Shown here piece by piece: positions 15,001 to 20,091 of a stretch of DNA of 30,273 bases. The position numbers and the translations under genes were made by a program. This stretch comes from a virus. The stretch lies in the IMG/VR virus record IMGVR_UViG_3300021356_000109, positions 1-30,273 of that record; one strand, given 5' to 3'. The notes beneath the pieces were generated by a model, which saw only the letters and a list, made by a program, of their open reading frames with translations, was not told the origin of the DNA and ran no database searches. The stretch's first letter is position 1. Each line of letters starts with the position of its first letter.

Positions 15001-15276
15001 GAGTCATACCAACTTAATAGTGATTTACGCAAGCAATATGCCAAAGATGGACAGTTGGTAGCACAAGATTCTCCTGAAGGTGATGTAACATTACCCCCAG
15101 AATTTACAGTAGAAGGCAATAAATTAATATTGTTACATACTCCTGAGAAAAATCAACATATTCATATAATAAGAAAACTGGGCGCTCCTTGGACAGAAGA
15201 AGGTAAAGCACTAGGTGAAAGTGAAACACTAATTGCTAGAATGATCAAGTCAGCACAGGTGGATCTGCCTAGATAA
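1..15276 (+). CDS. Giant mosaic virion structural/adhesin protein, 5' end outside window
   Basis: The reading frame is open from base 1, so the first in-frame ATG (46) is internal and the true start lies upstream. At least 5091 codons are present. No transmembrane or catalytic motif was seen; the protein is a chain of beta-rich modules. Residues below count from the ATG at 46. Beta modules lie near residues 367-435 and 619-665. Four aromatic modules lie between 1211 and 2777. Seven FG-GAP-like blades run from about 1899 to 3040. Gly-rich 'GYGY.SPP' modules lie near 3428-3485 and 3790-3850. Repeated beta modules fill about 4160-5045. An acidic run (five Asp) lies near 2044. Very long modular proteins beside fibre genes are known in marine T4-like phages, where they are usually called virion structural proteins. 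A host-recognition or baseplate-fibre role is inferred. The stop codon overlaps a late-promoter-like site for the next gene. Gene identity is certain; molecular function is not. Confidence 0.93.
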   Translation, partial: KKDYKTAGGWNLSNGMKLEFAGDVFPTKYGEGEWYVEGVGERIELINRDDLELNSLFVDDFEVEFDDVPFDYFPFSEAMGYPRKKDYIVINRGSKDGNAWSKHNRWFHIDVIEKSLELNGLHPAVDQNLRARRPIIEFDAGLHLHKFGTYNKKPVDLVDTYTKDAFSTIEGSVGYNIDEIDVTDGMRILFLADTDKLVRNKIFKVKFIVVNNSRQITLLEESDTEPLLNETVLITKGKTEKGKFYYYNGTDWKEGQAKNDVNQPPLFALYSYDDISYVDPIYFKDSQFQGNKIFSYKVGTGTNDNELGFPLSYQNISNSGDILFSFDLVNEEFIHTRDNQFSLQKTETAFLRKYVDRETYNIHNGWIKASNDANQNIIRQFVATGLGTDFPIDVYDDLDFVNDAWLRVYLNNKLQVFQTDFETITNVNGNPYVRFLKQPKDGDVVQIKTRSSKPKNENGYYEIPYSLERNPKNENIKEFTLGEVIDHVVTIVEEDDRFLGNFPGNSNLRDLGPTSHYGRKFLKHSAPFNIAAYHLMDTDSNVLESIHFASKEYAKFKRLFLETSENLGYDGPIKQHVDKIMEEIIRDKTDNMPFYFSDMIPLSGSIVNTEDIYDTDQEYFALSEPYNLDTPSYKAVQVYLNGKQLIYDRDYEFNDEGFVRVFAKKKSRDIIEIYEYQNTVGCYVPPTPTKLGLFPKYEPQFYIDDTVQVVPYFDITGPFKVYAKAAPGYPGDDKVGWFYPLYTAIDDAQLKDTQLGGSGEFTVHRFGGMQTTFFMPKSAQNIAAQDHSGYEEWTEGQAVIQGHDGSIVAAFKDYRDELILEIEKRIYNNLKVKYDPNLFDIHGIREGFYRKTGIPKKDIDTAMIGEFLSWAKLINRTYTDHIYYDKENTFTFNYHNTRFSNGEKLPGWWREAFKYAFDTDRPHTHPWEMLGFTVRPKWWVEQYGEAPYTNNNFLMWEDIEKGIIRQPKFRIDKRFVRPGLMKNLPVDSHGVLLSPSSANLIKSYDFNDIDSSFVFGDGGPVESAWKRSSEYPFSLLKACILNRPLKTFATAYDRIRQVRNNSNQIVYSEIQQPLQLSNIAFPSSVNSPSNVITSGLINYVVEYRSVLTQAQYDKYKSDLSRITNQLSFKIGGYTDKSKFKLILDSRSPLNEGNIFIPSENYTVSLGSSYPIQEFMYSGVIIEKQPEGFYIRGYDTQNPSFSYHKPNKKNSDTLINVGGITVPFLYWGEGKIYSEDAVIKFDNSYWRCAVTHRSTAEFDVTKFHKLPKLPTIGGIDAHIRKTYEYQISHLDYGSLLTTHQDVVDFLLGYGEYLKNIGFEFSVFNDSAYELSDWLYAAKQYLFWVTQNWDAGALITLSPGAELLKFKNKFSTVSNVFDTSSGYSVLRADGTPLKNKYLKILRDRDNVFTIRTSNTRSGIYAIRIPIVLKEHVVLIDNKTIFNDVIYDMPAGYRQERIKVLGYRTDGWNGSLNIPGFIYDAARVTDWEEWQDYAVGDMVKYKEFYYSANSKIVGSTSFKSEDWTRLDDKPEPKLYANFDYRVEQFSDFYDLDSDNLDTEQQRMAQHLIGYQKRKYLQNIINNDVSQYKFYQGMLHEKGTRNALTKLFDVLSGSDTDSLEFYEEWAIKNGQYGAVSSFEEVEYILDETKFRLVPQPVLLTNNATGRETDLIYRIPSHEVYLKPQNYNHKPFPTKCVTDTFTKNSGYVYVKDVDYVLDRYERLVDLDTSEIKQNDYVWVGNTNDDDWGVYRYSVYSTKIEKIWTSEEKKNHFLVSFPNIPYDIEENDIIGITKIQNIEYEEHEDSTIKTTFTDHPDADGFYTVTNKSLNVLELETTVDKLSNIAAITNPDITGLVSIFKLVRYDNVLDISNTPEEELIPKSKFWVDNAEEDKWAVVEKLDNIEVSKPIINPSDGYNYKFGATMAVNKNNTLMVTGSPYEGDGKVYIFTRASQVRDWQLVEVLEPTFPSVASNNQGFGFSVDMDPNAKYVIVGAPFASNIKTQSVGLFDEDVIYTAGQIVEHNGSFWQAIVDVFRASEKIKFQSFVNTSQDLVDYDLDDDDDPEINYILTGDYPLDRIQTDHFLLRLPDQMYKGVQAGDQVKLKWNTITNANQTQVELTAREPFDGEVGGLTSADIDGWHTVEFKIDVILYIQNLLGSPNLDDIVSSDTGVGRVAYFRNETGYATIYINEVVGNFEATGTLMRNEDVIGDYSLAAPNNGDNFNIAENYGGYVFIKSPNLLSVGFTTVEYGRGLLITDADVHNDPSPRTAEYYNILDYLPSTTYGDNTEISMIRTLSCQGTMLVNAGLFSDDPIELPYYGVRGPKVLTDKLSKGDKLSTYFNTLKKTVTVLKVRNTRFTLPPEIFEGEVLTQANTGATATVFSDKVEISPETTDPSNPIYDIQVIWLSPIAKFNKADELFGSKSGQLYIRPVFEPVEGPLTKLSEIGIPDRFNNNDNSTEIWDLWDGFIDYSEEFYSYEGLPYVPKSVYVYNGFGDIIDTGIAPHVIRQPSTGATAEVMYLQRLSEKTLRAYVKNVTGQWTVGTKYGDEQEIEMVARPGEPDPWNRRNIFDIPRTMGHVTRTSLGYETEGVGKMIIFRDPTNLPIIIDEDTGLQKEELVGYEYWFYWNREVEGMFNMSNEPTNSSSVWREVFNIQATSIGYPSDKTNEGMVYVYQRFGNNFVLDKMLVAPNRESDQYFGYNVKLRDVGNEFYHAYVLAKGADESYDNPGKLYFLKQGEDDRVFYNWDYSKDKRFRGEFDETQSYKVRDIVYLGDKLYSAKTNIIALPFDIDRWTEIQDDEYIDYVGYIPNDLPYNITGPLGVKLDRDTLYDFGTVYDVSMDGEVIAAYIKYALEPNVIAIYRNYEGRYLWAENIYAPTKDAGFGESISLNEDGSVLVVGAPFDDTVDHDQGRVYIYKMINGSFELTQEIECPNNEALEMFGTTVDVSQNFLSIGAKNGEDEVPTIIDSGVTTFDLGFTSFRFVKKNVGVVHMYQNYLDKYIYGESVGYDLLNELAYGFGEYVIYNNDHLYVGLPEISRSETSEGIIVNYHKTSDYYHTLREPKPTVDVDKIKRVILYNIKENKIIKYLDYVDPLQGKIPGLADENLSYKLYYDPARYNEIFNQDLRAIYNKENSWGKQQVGKLWWDLNNAKYYHPYQEDVTYSTNYWSKTFDSNSIDIYEWVESDILPSAWDLLADTLEGLALGISGRSRYGDQIYVELQEYDSVAQIFTKKYYFWVKDKKVIPNVEGRTMHSYNVSQLMEDPAKFGYPFVAMVSDSSFSIYNSTQYLEDQNVAISFQYWNIEDQDINIHNEYQILSENLAISVPRRDIEMKWVDSLVGYDKFGRTVPNPSLDPKYRYGTLNEPRQGWFVNRIEALKQYVERLNYVLRQHLIVDNKSLTRLHEYDKPPLKTSNLYDIEVDLRADLDQYGTSRLEEAKVILDVVDGRIDSVLITNPGRGYFVSPSYHIKSRGQDAIIEFDLNSVGSLIRAHVLDGGKNYHDGAEIELRRFTALVRNDETIEGKWALYEREHNADSWRRIQSQGYDVRLYWDYIDWYKKGFSEVSAVKHIVQYSYELPSVDDSIGDLVKINHIGSGGWLLLKKIDNQSNVDYTVNYETIGREKGTIEFKSSLYDPFAGLVNFDIINFDTNFYDGLPSTEIRYIAQAIKEDIFIDDLAVEYNKLFFAAIRYVLTEGANVDWLFKTSFIRAKHNVGTLREDITFNNDNLASYQDYISEVKAFKAKIREYISSYEKTDSTVSRITDFDLPPYYSPEQEKIVPHAIKIWDDHLLGAQFVNTYPNKNWYDNSSYVLTEVRIVDPGYGYQSPPQVVLTGGGGSGAKIRTHLGSNGIVRLAEIIDEGRGYYSLPKITINGSLEEGGRPVILSVKIGRALPRSLKTDIKFDRITGKYFITDLEETDNVISSGSQYVFDLTWPMNLRRGFTKVYVDDVALLTSEFTYKNILDTSKSYDRHHGQIIFAEPAPKYSKIRIEYIKDAELLSAADRINLYYEPEIGQFGKDLSQLMDGVDYGGVEVKAFDFGNKVGWDTEKWYDTSWDSYDLTFTDQSFKVIPHILPFAQLGYKLWINWGLIGRDINFAKDPLNLPAMASPSFINIYNKGSQFEMADLIHGEDVQKYALGTLTDPDALSTIDNYLIPRFGELTVNEIAELIKDGLLKEIAFEAQQPLENGELYNVYYNGIRIDDEQYGTGNETNPNAKVKTITGDGTNTKILLRELGIDPEVDDIFVLRKPSSDGSFLPSEFDYDTMLSGGSLTYANAKGITADEIVVDGDNFVTPMTSKGPEEQVPGHLVDTLDITVFERPTPGVSTITSRNFVTDGTNKIYPIGVSPLTEHSLMVKIDGKLKKVKTDYKINSADQTIEFVRKPRAGRKVSLITLDYSGTDILDVDTIIADGVSVDYYINVRWSEDLSSQVSVNAENQDYTLVKSDDSSYPTPDNVVIQFAIPPAAGSIIRYAIFKGDEGKYSTVTVDTFTADGSSIEYQLSQIPEQQEPTEWYTMVLLNGELLNPGYVETITLTEVREYKLKLYQVPLSSVDVKQMRVFLNDHELERIKEWRYSSLEEIDPLLHPDQQAGSLIQLQRGVGKPGDIMKVYVTGQENHPKNAVSSGGDYRYGYFDLQGEFVKTPGILYVNKPHNAGDEIMVYQFSNHDSQGIDWQSYDIEERTALRQGYIESSAVFIVPHPTSDITLDFELEYGSLYSVTLNDIRIDDINYGTDEPVTNPFAKIKPIEGDGTNVIHLPDIGTFLKENDFMRIEKIGAEIIHDASSKDWYEFRLMQNGFIPLNKPAIEVYYVWVAVNGKLLSPSVDYRLTNDKKYIKLATNLMVGDNVQTIHFSNRPQSGKLGWRQFKDVLNRTHYMIIDGTKNIELAQDLHWNDKTVELVDGTHLPDPGKGAKNPGVVFINKERVEYFEKVNNRLQQLRRGTLGTGVNAVVSAGTEIYNGSVTMMLPYKDETKTLTYIADGISNEYELDYIPESVNEFEVYVAGVRMRKTFLESYQLNSDLRKQYAKDGQLVAQDSPEGDVTLPPEFTVEGNKLILLHTPEKNQHIHIIRKLGAPWTEEGKALGESETLIARMIKSAQVDLPR
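3676..8376 (+). repeat. Four aromatic 'Y..GD.V.Y...Y.A' modules in the giant protein
   Basis: Four short modules of about 26-44 residues lie at 3676-3804, 4450-4575, 6004-6081 and 8251-8376. Each has an early Tyr, a Gly-Asp or similar turn followed by Val, then a Gly/Phe-Tyr/Trp pair and Ala or Cys. Examples are YAVGDMVKYKEFYYSA, YTAGQIVEHNGSFWQA and YKVRDIVYLGDKLYSA. Three end in a D.W or similar motif. The pattern resembles the carbohydrate-binding module 5/12 (chitin-binding type 3) family, which is common in phage tail proteins. Sugar binding is inferred from that resemblance only. Confidence 0.55.
5740..9160 (+). repeat. Seven FG-GAP-like blades (integrin-alpha-like beta-propeller) inside the giant protein
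   Basis: Seven Phe-Gly repeat starts are seen at positions 5740, 5911, 8071, 8473, 8626, 8797 and 9031. They read FGATMAVN, FGFSVDMD, FGYNVKLR, FGTVYDVS, FGESISLN, FGTTVDVS and FGEYVIYN. Several continue into the typical 'V.GAP' turn (VTGSPY, IVGAPF, VVGAPF, YVGLPE) and end in a GKVYIF/GRVYIY-type strand. Uninterrupted blades are 51-57 residues apart, the usual FG-GAP length. Larger gaps after blades 2, 3 and 6 are explained by insertions. Seven blades is the number that closes an integrin-type propeller. The calcium-binding D.D.DG loop is not well conserved. Blade count comes from the sequence; the closed fold is inferred. Confidence 0.8.
5977..7979 (+). other. Large insertion splitting propeller blade 2
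   Basis: Between the VGAPF turn of blade 2 and its closing strand (GMVYVYQRF, starting about 7984) lie roughly 660 residues that do not look like FG-GAP repeats. The insertion begins with an aromatic module (6004-6081), passes an acidic stretch (about 6145-6180), and contains two Gly-Ala-Thr-Ala motifs (NTGATATV near 7096 and STGATAEV near 7510). Such motifs recur in phage adhesins. It then returns to the propeller. It could be a receptor-binding or spacer domain displayed from the propeller edge. No known family was recognised for most of it. Confidence 0.55.
10327..11598 (+). repeat. Gly-rich 'GYGY.SPP...GGGGSGA' modules in the giant protein
   Basis: Two related modules lie near 10327-10503 (PGRGYFVSPSY, later GGKNYHDGAEI) and 11413-11598 (PGYGYQSPPQVV, GGGGSGAKI, then EGRGYYSLPKITI). 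Each has paired G-x-GY-x-S-x-P motifs ending in an I/V.I strand. This pattern recurs in tail and fibre proteins of marine T4-like phages. The second copy has the better conserved GGGGSGA turn; the first reads SRGQDAII there. The likely role is a structural beta repeat. Confidence 0.6.
12535..14310 (+). repeat. Duplicated ~75-residue 'IRIDD..YGT' module in the giant protein
   Basis: Two copies of one module begin at about 12535 (GIRIDDEQYGT, then NPNAKVKTITGDGTN) and 14107 (DIRIDDINYGT, then NPFAKIKPIEGDGTN). They are about 1570 bases apart. Both open with G.LY.V and close with a hydrophobic strand followed by an acidic stretch. The DNA of the two copies has diverged at most third codon positions, so the duplication is old and the protein sequence has been kept by selection. 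No function is recognised. Confidence 0.75.
12961..15185 (+). repeat. C-terminal run of 'DG....Y.I..P...V...G..L...DY' beta modules
   Basis: At least five modules of 60-80 residues follow a loose pattern: A/T-DG, an aromatic-hydrophobic strand, a V.V..NG or V.I.GK strand, a DY turn, I.F..P and G..V. They start near 12961 (VTDGTNKIYPI), 13193 (IADGVSVDYYI), 13436 (TADGSSIEYQL), 14300 (SSKDWYEFRL) and 14896 (IADGISNEYEL). Related single copies lie near 1144, 1900 and 11746. They probably form a beta-sandwich chain like that of other phage fibres. Boundaries are approximate. Confidence 0.55.
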
Positions 15277-15279
15277 ATA
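15272..15279 (+). promoter_or_regulatory. T4-like late promoter candidate (GATAAATA)
   Basis: GATAAATA matches the T4 late consensus TATAAATA at 7 of 8 bases and overlaps the stop codon of the giant gene. Transcription would be expected to start near 15285, giving a leader of about 12 bases with a cggga ribosome-binding-like sequence before the ATG at 15297. The distance from the last promoter base to the ATG (18) equals that at the perfect site at 21667-21674. Confidence 0.6.
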
Positions 15280-15296
15280 AAATAACGGGATATAAT

Positions 15297-15899
15297 ATGA
15301 AAGACAATAGTGGGATATTAGTTGAAGGATATATCAAAATTTATGATCCAGAAACAGAGCAAGTATTTATAGATAAAAGAAATGCTATTCATTATGAGAA
15401 TATGAGTATAGCACTTGCTCAAAGTTTAAGTAATGCTGGCGCAGGATTTATATATTCTATGAGTTTTGGTAATGGAGGAACAAGCGTTGATCCAACAGGA
15501 ATTATTACATACCTTACTCCAAATTCTACAGGAGTTAATGCGTCTCTTTACAACGAAACTTACTCAAAGGTAGTAGATGATCGAAGTATCAATAATTCAG
15601 ATCCGTATAGAAATAAAACTGAAGTAAGACATGTTAGTGGTACAAATTATACAGATGTGCTTACGACTTGTTTGTTAGATTACGGCGAGCCTGCAGGGCA
15701 AGATGCGTTTGATACAGCATCAGATAATAATAACTTATTTGTATTTGATGAGTTAGGATTACGAAGTTGGAACCCAGATGGACAAGGATTACTTATTACT
15801 CATGTATTATTCCACCCGGTTCAAAAAAGCCTCAACAGACTTATCCAAATTGATTATACAGTGAGAGTCCAAAGCCTCTCAGGATTGATAGGAGAGTAA
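15297..15899 (+). CDS. Conserved virion structural protein (200 aa)
   Basis: The 200-residue protein starts 20 bases after the giant gene. Its N-terminus (GYIKIYDPETEQVF, KNAIHYENMS) and the following FGNGGTSVDPTG stretch resemble a conserved structural protein that sits next to fibre genes in marine T4-like phages. No signal peptide, membrane segment or catalytic motif is visible; the C-terminal third (residues about 150-195) looks like alternating beta strands (LLITHVLFHP, LIQIDYTVRV). The start is supported by a ggga sequence 7-10 bases upstream and by the late-promoter-like site just before it. A role as baseplate or fibre-connecting protein is inferred from position. The last codons carry the ribosome-binding site (aggag) of the next gene. 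Confidence 0.9.
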   Translation: MKDNSGILVEGYIKIYDPETEQVFIDKRNAIHYENMSIALAQSLSNAGAGFIYSMSFGNGGTSVDPTGIITYLTPNSTGVNASLYNETYSKVVDDRSINNSDPYRNKTEVRHVSGTNYTDVLTTCLLDYGEPAGQDAFDTASDNNNLFVFDELGLRSWNPDGQGLLITHVLFHPVQKSLNRLIQIDYTVRVQSLSGLIGE

Positions 15900-15900
15900 T

Positions 15901-18033
15901 ATGCCATATCAGATTTTATTTACAGATTATGTAAACAAGCTAGGTATAGTTGTTGAGGATGGAACTATCAATCAAGAAACCTCATTAAAATTACCAGGGC
16001 GTAACGCCACTGCTTACGGTACAGTAATTGCTGAAAACTTTTTGCATTTATTAGAAAACTTTGCTGCTTCTACAGAGCCATCCGTTCCAGTCCAAGGACA
16101 ATTGTGGTATGACTCAGGTGATGACGCAGGAGAGCTAAGAGTTTATAATGGAACTGACTGGGTAACTGTAAATGGTGTTAACAAATCATTAGAAACTCCT
16201 ACAAATCCTAGAGAAGGCGATTTGTGGATTGATAGAAACAATTTACAACTAATGATGTTTACAGGTGAAGAAAAAGGCGCTGAGTGGGTATTGATTGGGC
16301 CGCAATTTCAAGGTGGTGTTGTAACAGGATCAACACCAAAAGCAGTTGTTGGTATTGATGATAATATATACAATATTTTACAAATAGATATCAATGCTAT
16401 GCCTTCAATGATTATATCTACATATGAGTTTACTCCTAAAGTAAAAATACCAGGCTTTGTTACATTATACCCTGGTATGAATATGAGCACAAGATATGAG
16501 ACAGGGCAGAAACCACTAAAGTATTTTGGTGTATCTGAAAAAGCTGAAAACCTTATTGTAAATAATCAATCAGTTCCTGCTGGTAATTTTATGCGTAAGG
16601 ATGAGATTAGCTCAACTTCATTTTATTTGAATGTACAACATGATACAGGAATTAATTATGGACTAAATGCTGCTCTTAATGTAGGCGTTGATGGACAAGT
16701 AGGTGTTGTAAAAAGTAAGGTAGCAGGTGCTGGTGTTGATATTAGAGTACGAGGCGATTCCTCTGATTTGTTTGCTGTTAGAGCTACATCAGCAGAGTCA
16801 CCAGTAACATTTACACAAGTAATTAGAGTTGGTATTAATAATAGAAATCCATCTACTACCTTAGATGTAGCAGGCGATGTAAGAATATCCATACCAGTAG
16901 AAGATGCAACACAAGGAAATTTAGTTATTGACAGCACTAAAGATAGTACCTTAATCAGTAACGGATCTATTGTAACTGCTGGTGGTATTGGTGTTGCAAA
17001 AAGTATTACTATTGGTGAAAAACTTAAAGTTGGATTTTTAGGTGCGAGTTATAATGATGGTGAGATTGAAACACGAAGAGTAATACCAGATAAAGACGCC
17101 TCACAAATTATTGACAAAGCAAATGATATGTCATACATTGGAACTAAGGATCTAAAGTATGGTGAGATACATGCTCAAAACATTTATGGAGATTTGACAG
17201 GTACTGTAAATGGATCAGTATCAGGTAGAGCAGGATCAGCAAATCAATTGGCAGCAGCAAGTACATTCTCATTCGCAGGTGATGTAGAACTTGAAGATGA
17301 AGTTATATTTTTAGGTAAAGGCGGATTAGTTCCTTTTGTTACACGACTTAGCAACGGTTTTATATCATCGAAAGAACCAGTAGAAGAAATACAAAGAGAT
17401 GATGAGCTTTTAGTTAATAGAATTAGAACTGACATTGGTGTTAAAAAGGTGACAGTTCAAAAATTGCTTAGTGCAGTTCCAATTATGCCGGTTGGTAGTA
17501 TTGTTCCTTATGCTGGCGAAGAATCACCTCCAGGATGGCTGTTATGTGATGGTAGAAAAGTATTAAGATCAGATTATGTAGAGCTATTTGAGACTATTGG
17601 ATTTTTATATCAAGGCGGTGTAGCAACTACAGATGGAATGTTTACTTTGCCAGATTTGAGAGGACGATTTCCTTTAGGAATGCATAACATGGGAGGAATT
17701 GCTCCGTATGTTGAAGTTGTAGGAGAATCTGCTGCTGAGGTATTGGGAGCGCATGGTGGTGATGATGAAGTAGATATTTTAGAAGAAAACTTACCAGATC
17801 ACAAGCATACATTGTTCCATAATAATATGCAGTATTATGCTCTAGCACAAAAACAATACAATATTGCTGATTCTGAAATAGATGATTATCACTTTTATAC
17901 ACAAACATCTGGATCACTAGATGGAGTTGGTATGAAAAATACACAAGGTATAAAAACATCAGGATCTTTAGGGCAACCAATTAATAAAATGAATCCGTTT
18001 TTGACATTGAATTATATTATATATGCAGGATGA
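15901..18033 (+). CDS. Tail fibre protein with C-terminal phage tail-collar domain (710 aa)
   Basis: Residues 1-140 form an N-terminal domain shared with the next two genes: VEDGTINQET, ENFLHLLENFA, GQLWYD, then GDLWID. The middle is repetitive and fibre-like, with LDVAGDV near residue 323 and a GTVNGSVSGRAGSAN stretch near 440. From residue 529 to the end lies a phage tail-collar domain: PVGSIVPYAG, PPGWLLCDG, FTLPDLRGRFPLG, LPDHKHT with paired His, and a FLTLNYIIYAG ending. This domain is known from T4 short tail fibre gp12 and related fibres, where it takes part in the distal, receptor-facing end. The start lies one base after the previous stop with aggag 7-11 bases upstream. A trimeric fibre attached through the shared N-terminal domain is inferred. 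Confidence 0.93.
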   Translation: MPYQILFTDYVNKLGIVVEDGTINQETSLKLPGRNATAYGTVIAENFLHLLENFAASTEPSVPVQGQLWYDSGDDAGELRVYNGTDWVTVNGVNKSLETPTNPREGDLWIDRNNLQLMMFTGEEKGAEWVLIGPQFQGGVVTGSTPKAVVGIDDNIYNILQIDINAMPSMIISTYEFTPKVKIPGFVTLYPGMNMSTRYETGQKPLKYFGVSEKAENLIVNNQSVPAGNFMRKDEISSTSFYLNVQHDTGINYGLNAALNVGVDGQVGVVKSKVAGAGVDIRVRGDSSDLFAVRATSAESPVTFTQVIRVGINNRNPSTTLDVAGDVRISIPVEDATQGNLVIDSTKDSTLISNGSIVTAGGIGVAKSITIGEKLKVGFLGASYNDGEIETRRVIPDKDASQIIDKANDMSYIGTKDLKYGEIHAQNIYGDLTGTVNGSVSGRAGSANQLAAASTFSFAGDVELEDEVIFLGKGGLVPFVTRLSNGFISSKEPVEEIQRDDELLVNRIRTDIGVKKVTVQKLLSAVPIMPVGSIVPYAGEESPPGWLLCDGRKVLRSDYVELFETIGFLYQGGVATTDGMFTLPDLRGRFPLGMHNMGGIAPYVEVVGESAAEVLGAHGGDDEVDILEENLPDHKHTLFHNNMQYYALAQKQYNIADSEIDDYHFYTQTSGSLDGVGMKNTQGIKTSGSLGQPINKMNPFLTLNYIIYAG

Positions 18034-18037
18034 ATAA

Positions 18038-20086
18038 ATGAGTTATAGAATTAATAGAACTGATGGCGAGTTACTAATTGATTTGACGGATGGCGTCATT
18101 GATAAGTCTGTAACGGATCTTACGCTAATTGGTAAAAATTATAAAGGGTTTGGTGAATGGCTCAATGAAAACTTTATCAAACTACTTGAAAATTTTGCTT
18201 CTACATCGCAACCACCCAATCCTCTGACTGGACAGTTATGGTATGATAAACAAGATCAAAGACTAAAGATTTTTAATGGAACTTATTTTCGATCAGCAAC
18301 AGGAACTATAGTCAATAGTTCTCAACCTACAAATTTAGTAGCAGGTGATATTTGGATTGATAATGCTAATAACAGATTATACCTATATGATGGTGTAGAT
18401 TTGACATTAGTTGGTCCTACTTATGATGTAGGACAAGGGCGTACAGGTTTTGAAGCTGATACACAAATAGATATTAATAATACAGCACATACCATTATGA
18501 AAATGTTTATAGGTGGTAAGTTGGCTGGAATATTAGCAACAGAGGAATTTTGGATACCATATACTCACATTATTCCTACTTTAGATCCAGACCCAGAAGA
18601 TACTTTTAAACCACCACGACAGAGACTCAAAAAAGGTTTCAATATTGTGGACAAGGAAGCAGAATCTGGTGTTGATGGGTTTTGGTGGCGGGGAACTTCG
18701 GATCAAACCAAGGCGTTACTTGATGATTACGGTAATAGAAAAGAGTCTAAGCATTTTTTGCCAACAGACGGAGATGCTATTACAACAGGTTATATATCAA
18801 TTAAGAACTCTCAAGGATTGATTATTGGTGTAGGTGATAGGCCTTATATACAAACAAAAATATTTGGTAATACTGTTTATACAGATAATTTAGAAGTTGA
18901 TGCGAATTATAGCTTAAGAGTAAAAAATGCTCAATTCAAAAATAGTAATATTGAGGCATTTAGGGTTGATGCCTCAGACTATAAGATAACAATGTTTGCT
19001 GATTTGCCTATTACATATCAGCCTTTAACTAATCGATATGATTTTAGCTTATTAAGTGCTCGCCCAAAATTAGAGTTTTGGGGAGATGCATTTTTAGCAG
19101 GAGACCAACACTTTGCTGGAAATGTTAGCATCCAAGGTGACTTAGATGTAGCAGGTACAACAGTATATGTCAATACTGAAAATTTATATATACAAGATAA
19201 GAATATTGAGTTAGCTATTGATTCTGATGGCAACATAGTAAATGATGCTTTTGTAGATGAAGGCGGATTTATTCTAAAAAGTCTTGATGGTGATAAACAT
19301 TTTGTATGGGATGTTACATATAAAACATGGGAGTCTAATCAACATATAAATCTTGTAGCTGGACCTAGTATTACTGATCCGTCTTTTATGATAGACGGTG
19401 TACCAATTTTATCAGCTACTTCTTTAGCACCATCCGTAACAGTAGCACCAGGTATGACTCAACTGGGAACATTGACTGATTTGACAGTTGATAATGTTTT
19501 TATAAATGAAAACAAAATAGAAACTGTAGGAAGTGGTGTATATGGGCTTACAATAGATTCAAAAGGTGATATTAGCGTAACATCACAGAAGATAGTGGAT
19601 CTTGGAGATCCAATTAATAACAAGGATGCTGCCCATAAACAGTTTGTAGAAGAAACCATAGCAAGCCAAGGTGTTGTATTAGCATTTGACATTAATGGTT
19701 TGATGGTAGGTAACGATCCTCGAACAGCACCGTATAATGCTGGCACAATTGAGAATGTGAGAATAATAGCAGAGCAGATGAGATCAGCTACATTAGTATT
19801 ACCAGGAACAGTACTAAAGGTATTAGCAACATCTATCAAAGAGATATCAGCTACAATTCCTGTAACAATTGGTTATGGTAATGATACCACAATACAGTTA
19901 TCCAAAGTAACAGTAAGAAACTTTGATAATACTGGAACGGTTAATGTTATTGAAGACATTGCGGCTAATAGTACAAGCGATGGCGTTAGTGCGGATATTA
20001 GTTTTGAGGTTGAACGGTTTATTTATAAATTTGAAAGTGATGGGTTTAACTGGATTAATCCTGAAGTGGAACAGTTAGTTATCTAA
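18038..20086 (+). CDS. Tail fibre paralogue 2 (682 aa), non-collar C-terminus
   Basis: Residues 1-135 repeat the N-terminal domain of the upstream gene (TDGVIDKSVTDLTLIGKNY, ENFIKLLENFA, GQLWYD, GDIWID, LVGPTYD). The central part carries the pattern GDLDVAGTTVYVNTENLYIQD followed by LAID and a GGFILKSLDG/HFVWD segment (about 19126-19310), common in marine phage fibre and baseplate-wedge proteins. The C-terminal 200 residues (DLGDPINNKDAAHKQFVEE, then long beta strands) have no collar domain; the first part resembles the hinge segment 'DP..N.DAA.K.YVD' seen in many fibres just before the tip. The gene starts 4 bases after the previous stop, with agga 8-11 bases upstream. A second fibre or wedge-associated tip is inferred. 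Confidence 0.92.
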   Translation: MSYRINRTDGELLIDLTDGVIDKSVTDLTLIGKNYKGFGEWLNENFIKLLENFASTSQPPNPLTGQLWYDKQDQRLKIFNGTYFRSATGTIVNSSQPTNLVAGDIWIDNANNRLYLYDGVDLTLVGPTYDVGQGRTGFEADTQIDINNTAHTIMKMFIGGKLAGILATEEFWIPYTHIIPTLDPDPEDTFKPPRQRLKKGFNIVDKEAESGVDGFWWRGTSDQTKALLDDYGNRKESKHFLPTDGDAITTGYISIKNSQGLIIGVGDRPYIQTKIFGNTVYTDNLEVDANYSLRVKNAQFKNSNIEAFRVDASDYKITMFADLPITYQPLTNRYDFSLLSARPKLEFWGDAFLAGDQHFAGNVSIQGDLDVAGTTVYVNTENLYIQDKNIELAIDSDGNIVNDAFVDEGGFILKSLDGDKHFVWDVTYKTWESNQHINLVAGPSITDPSFMIDGVPILSATSLAPSVTVAPGMTQLGTLTDLTVDNVFINENKIETVGSGVYGLTIDSKGDISVTSQKIVDLGDPINNKDAAHKQFVEETIASQGVVLAFDINGLMVGNDPRTAPYNAGTIENVRIIAEQMRSATLVLPGTVLKVLATSIKEISATIPVTIGYGNDTTIQLSKVTVRNFDNTGTVNVIEDIAANSTSDGVSADISFEVERFIYKFESDGFNWINPEVEQLVI

Positions 20087-20091
20087 TTTAG

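Noticed and set aside
15863-15895. Small gagag/ctctc hairpins near the end of the 200-residue gene
   Set aside because: Only 5-bp stems in coding sequence, with no U-run; not convincing as terminator or attenuator.
18031-18040. gaataaat before the gene at 18038 as a late promoter
   Set aside because: It overlaps the start codon itself; transcription from it would begin inside the gene and lose the start.
17642-19839. Antisense open frames of up to 126 codons opposite the fibre genes
   Set aside because: They are complements of strongly supported fibre coding sequence (one includes a run of His from repeated ATG/GTG codons on the other strand) and have no ribosome-binding site or family resemblance.
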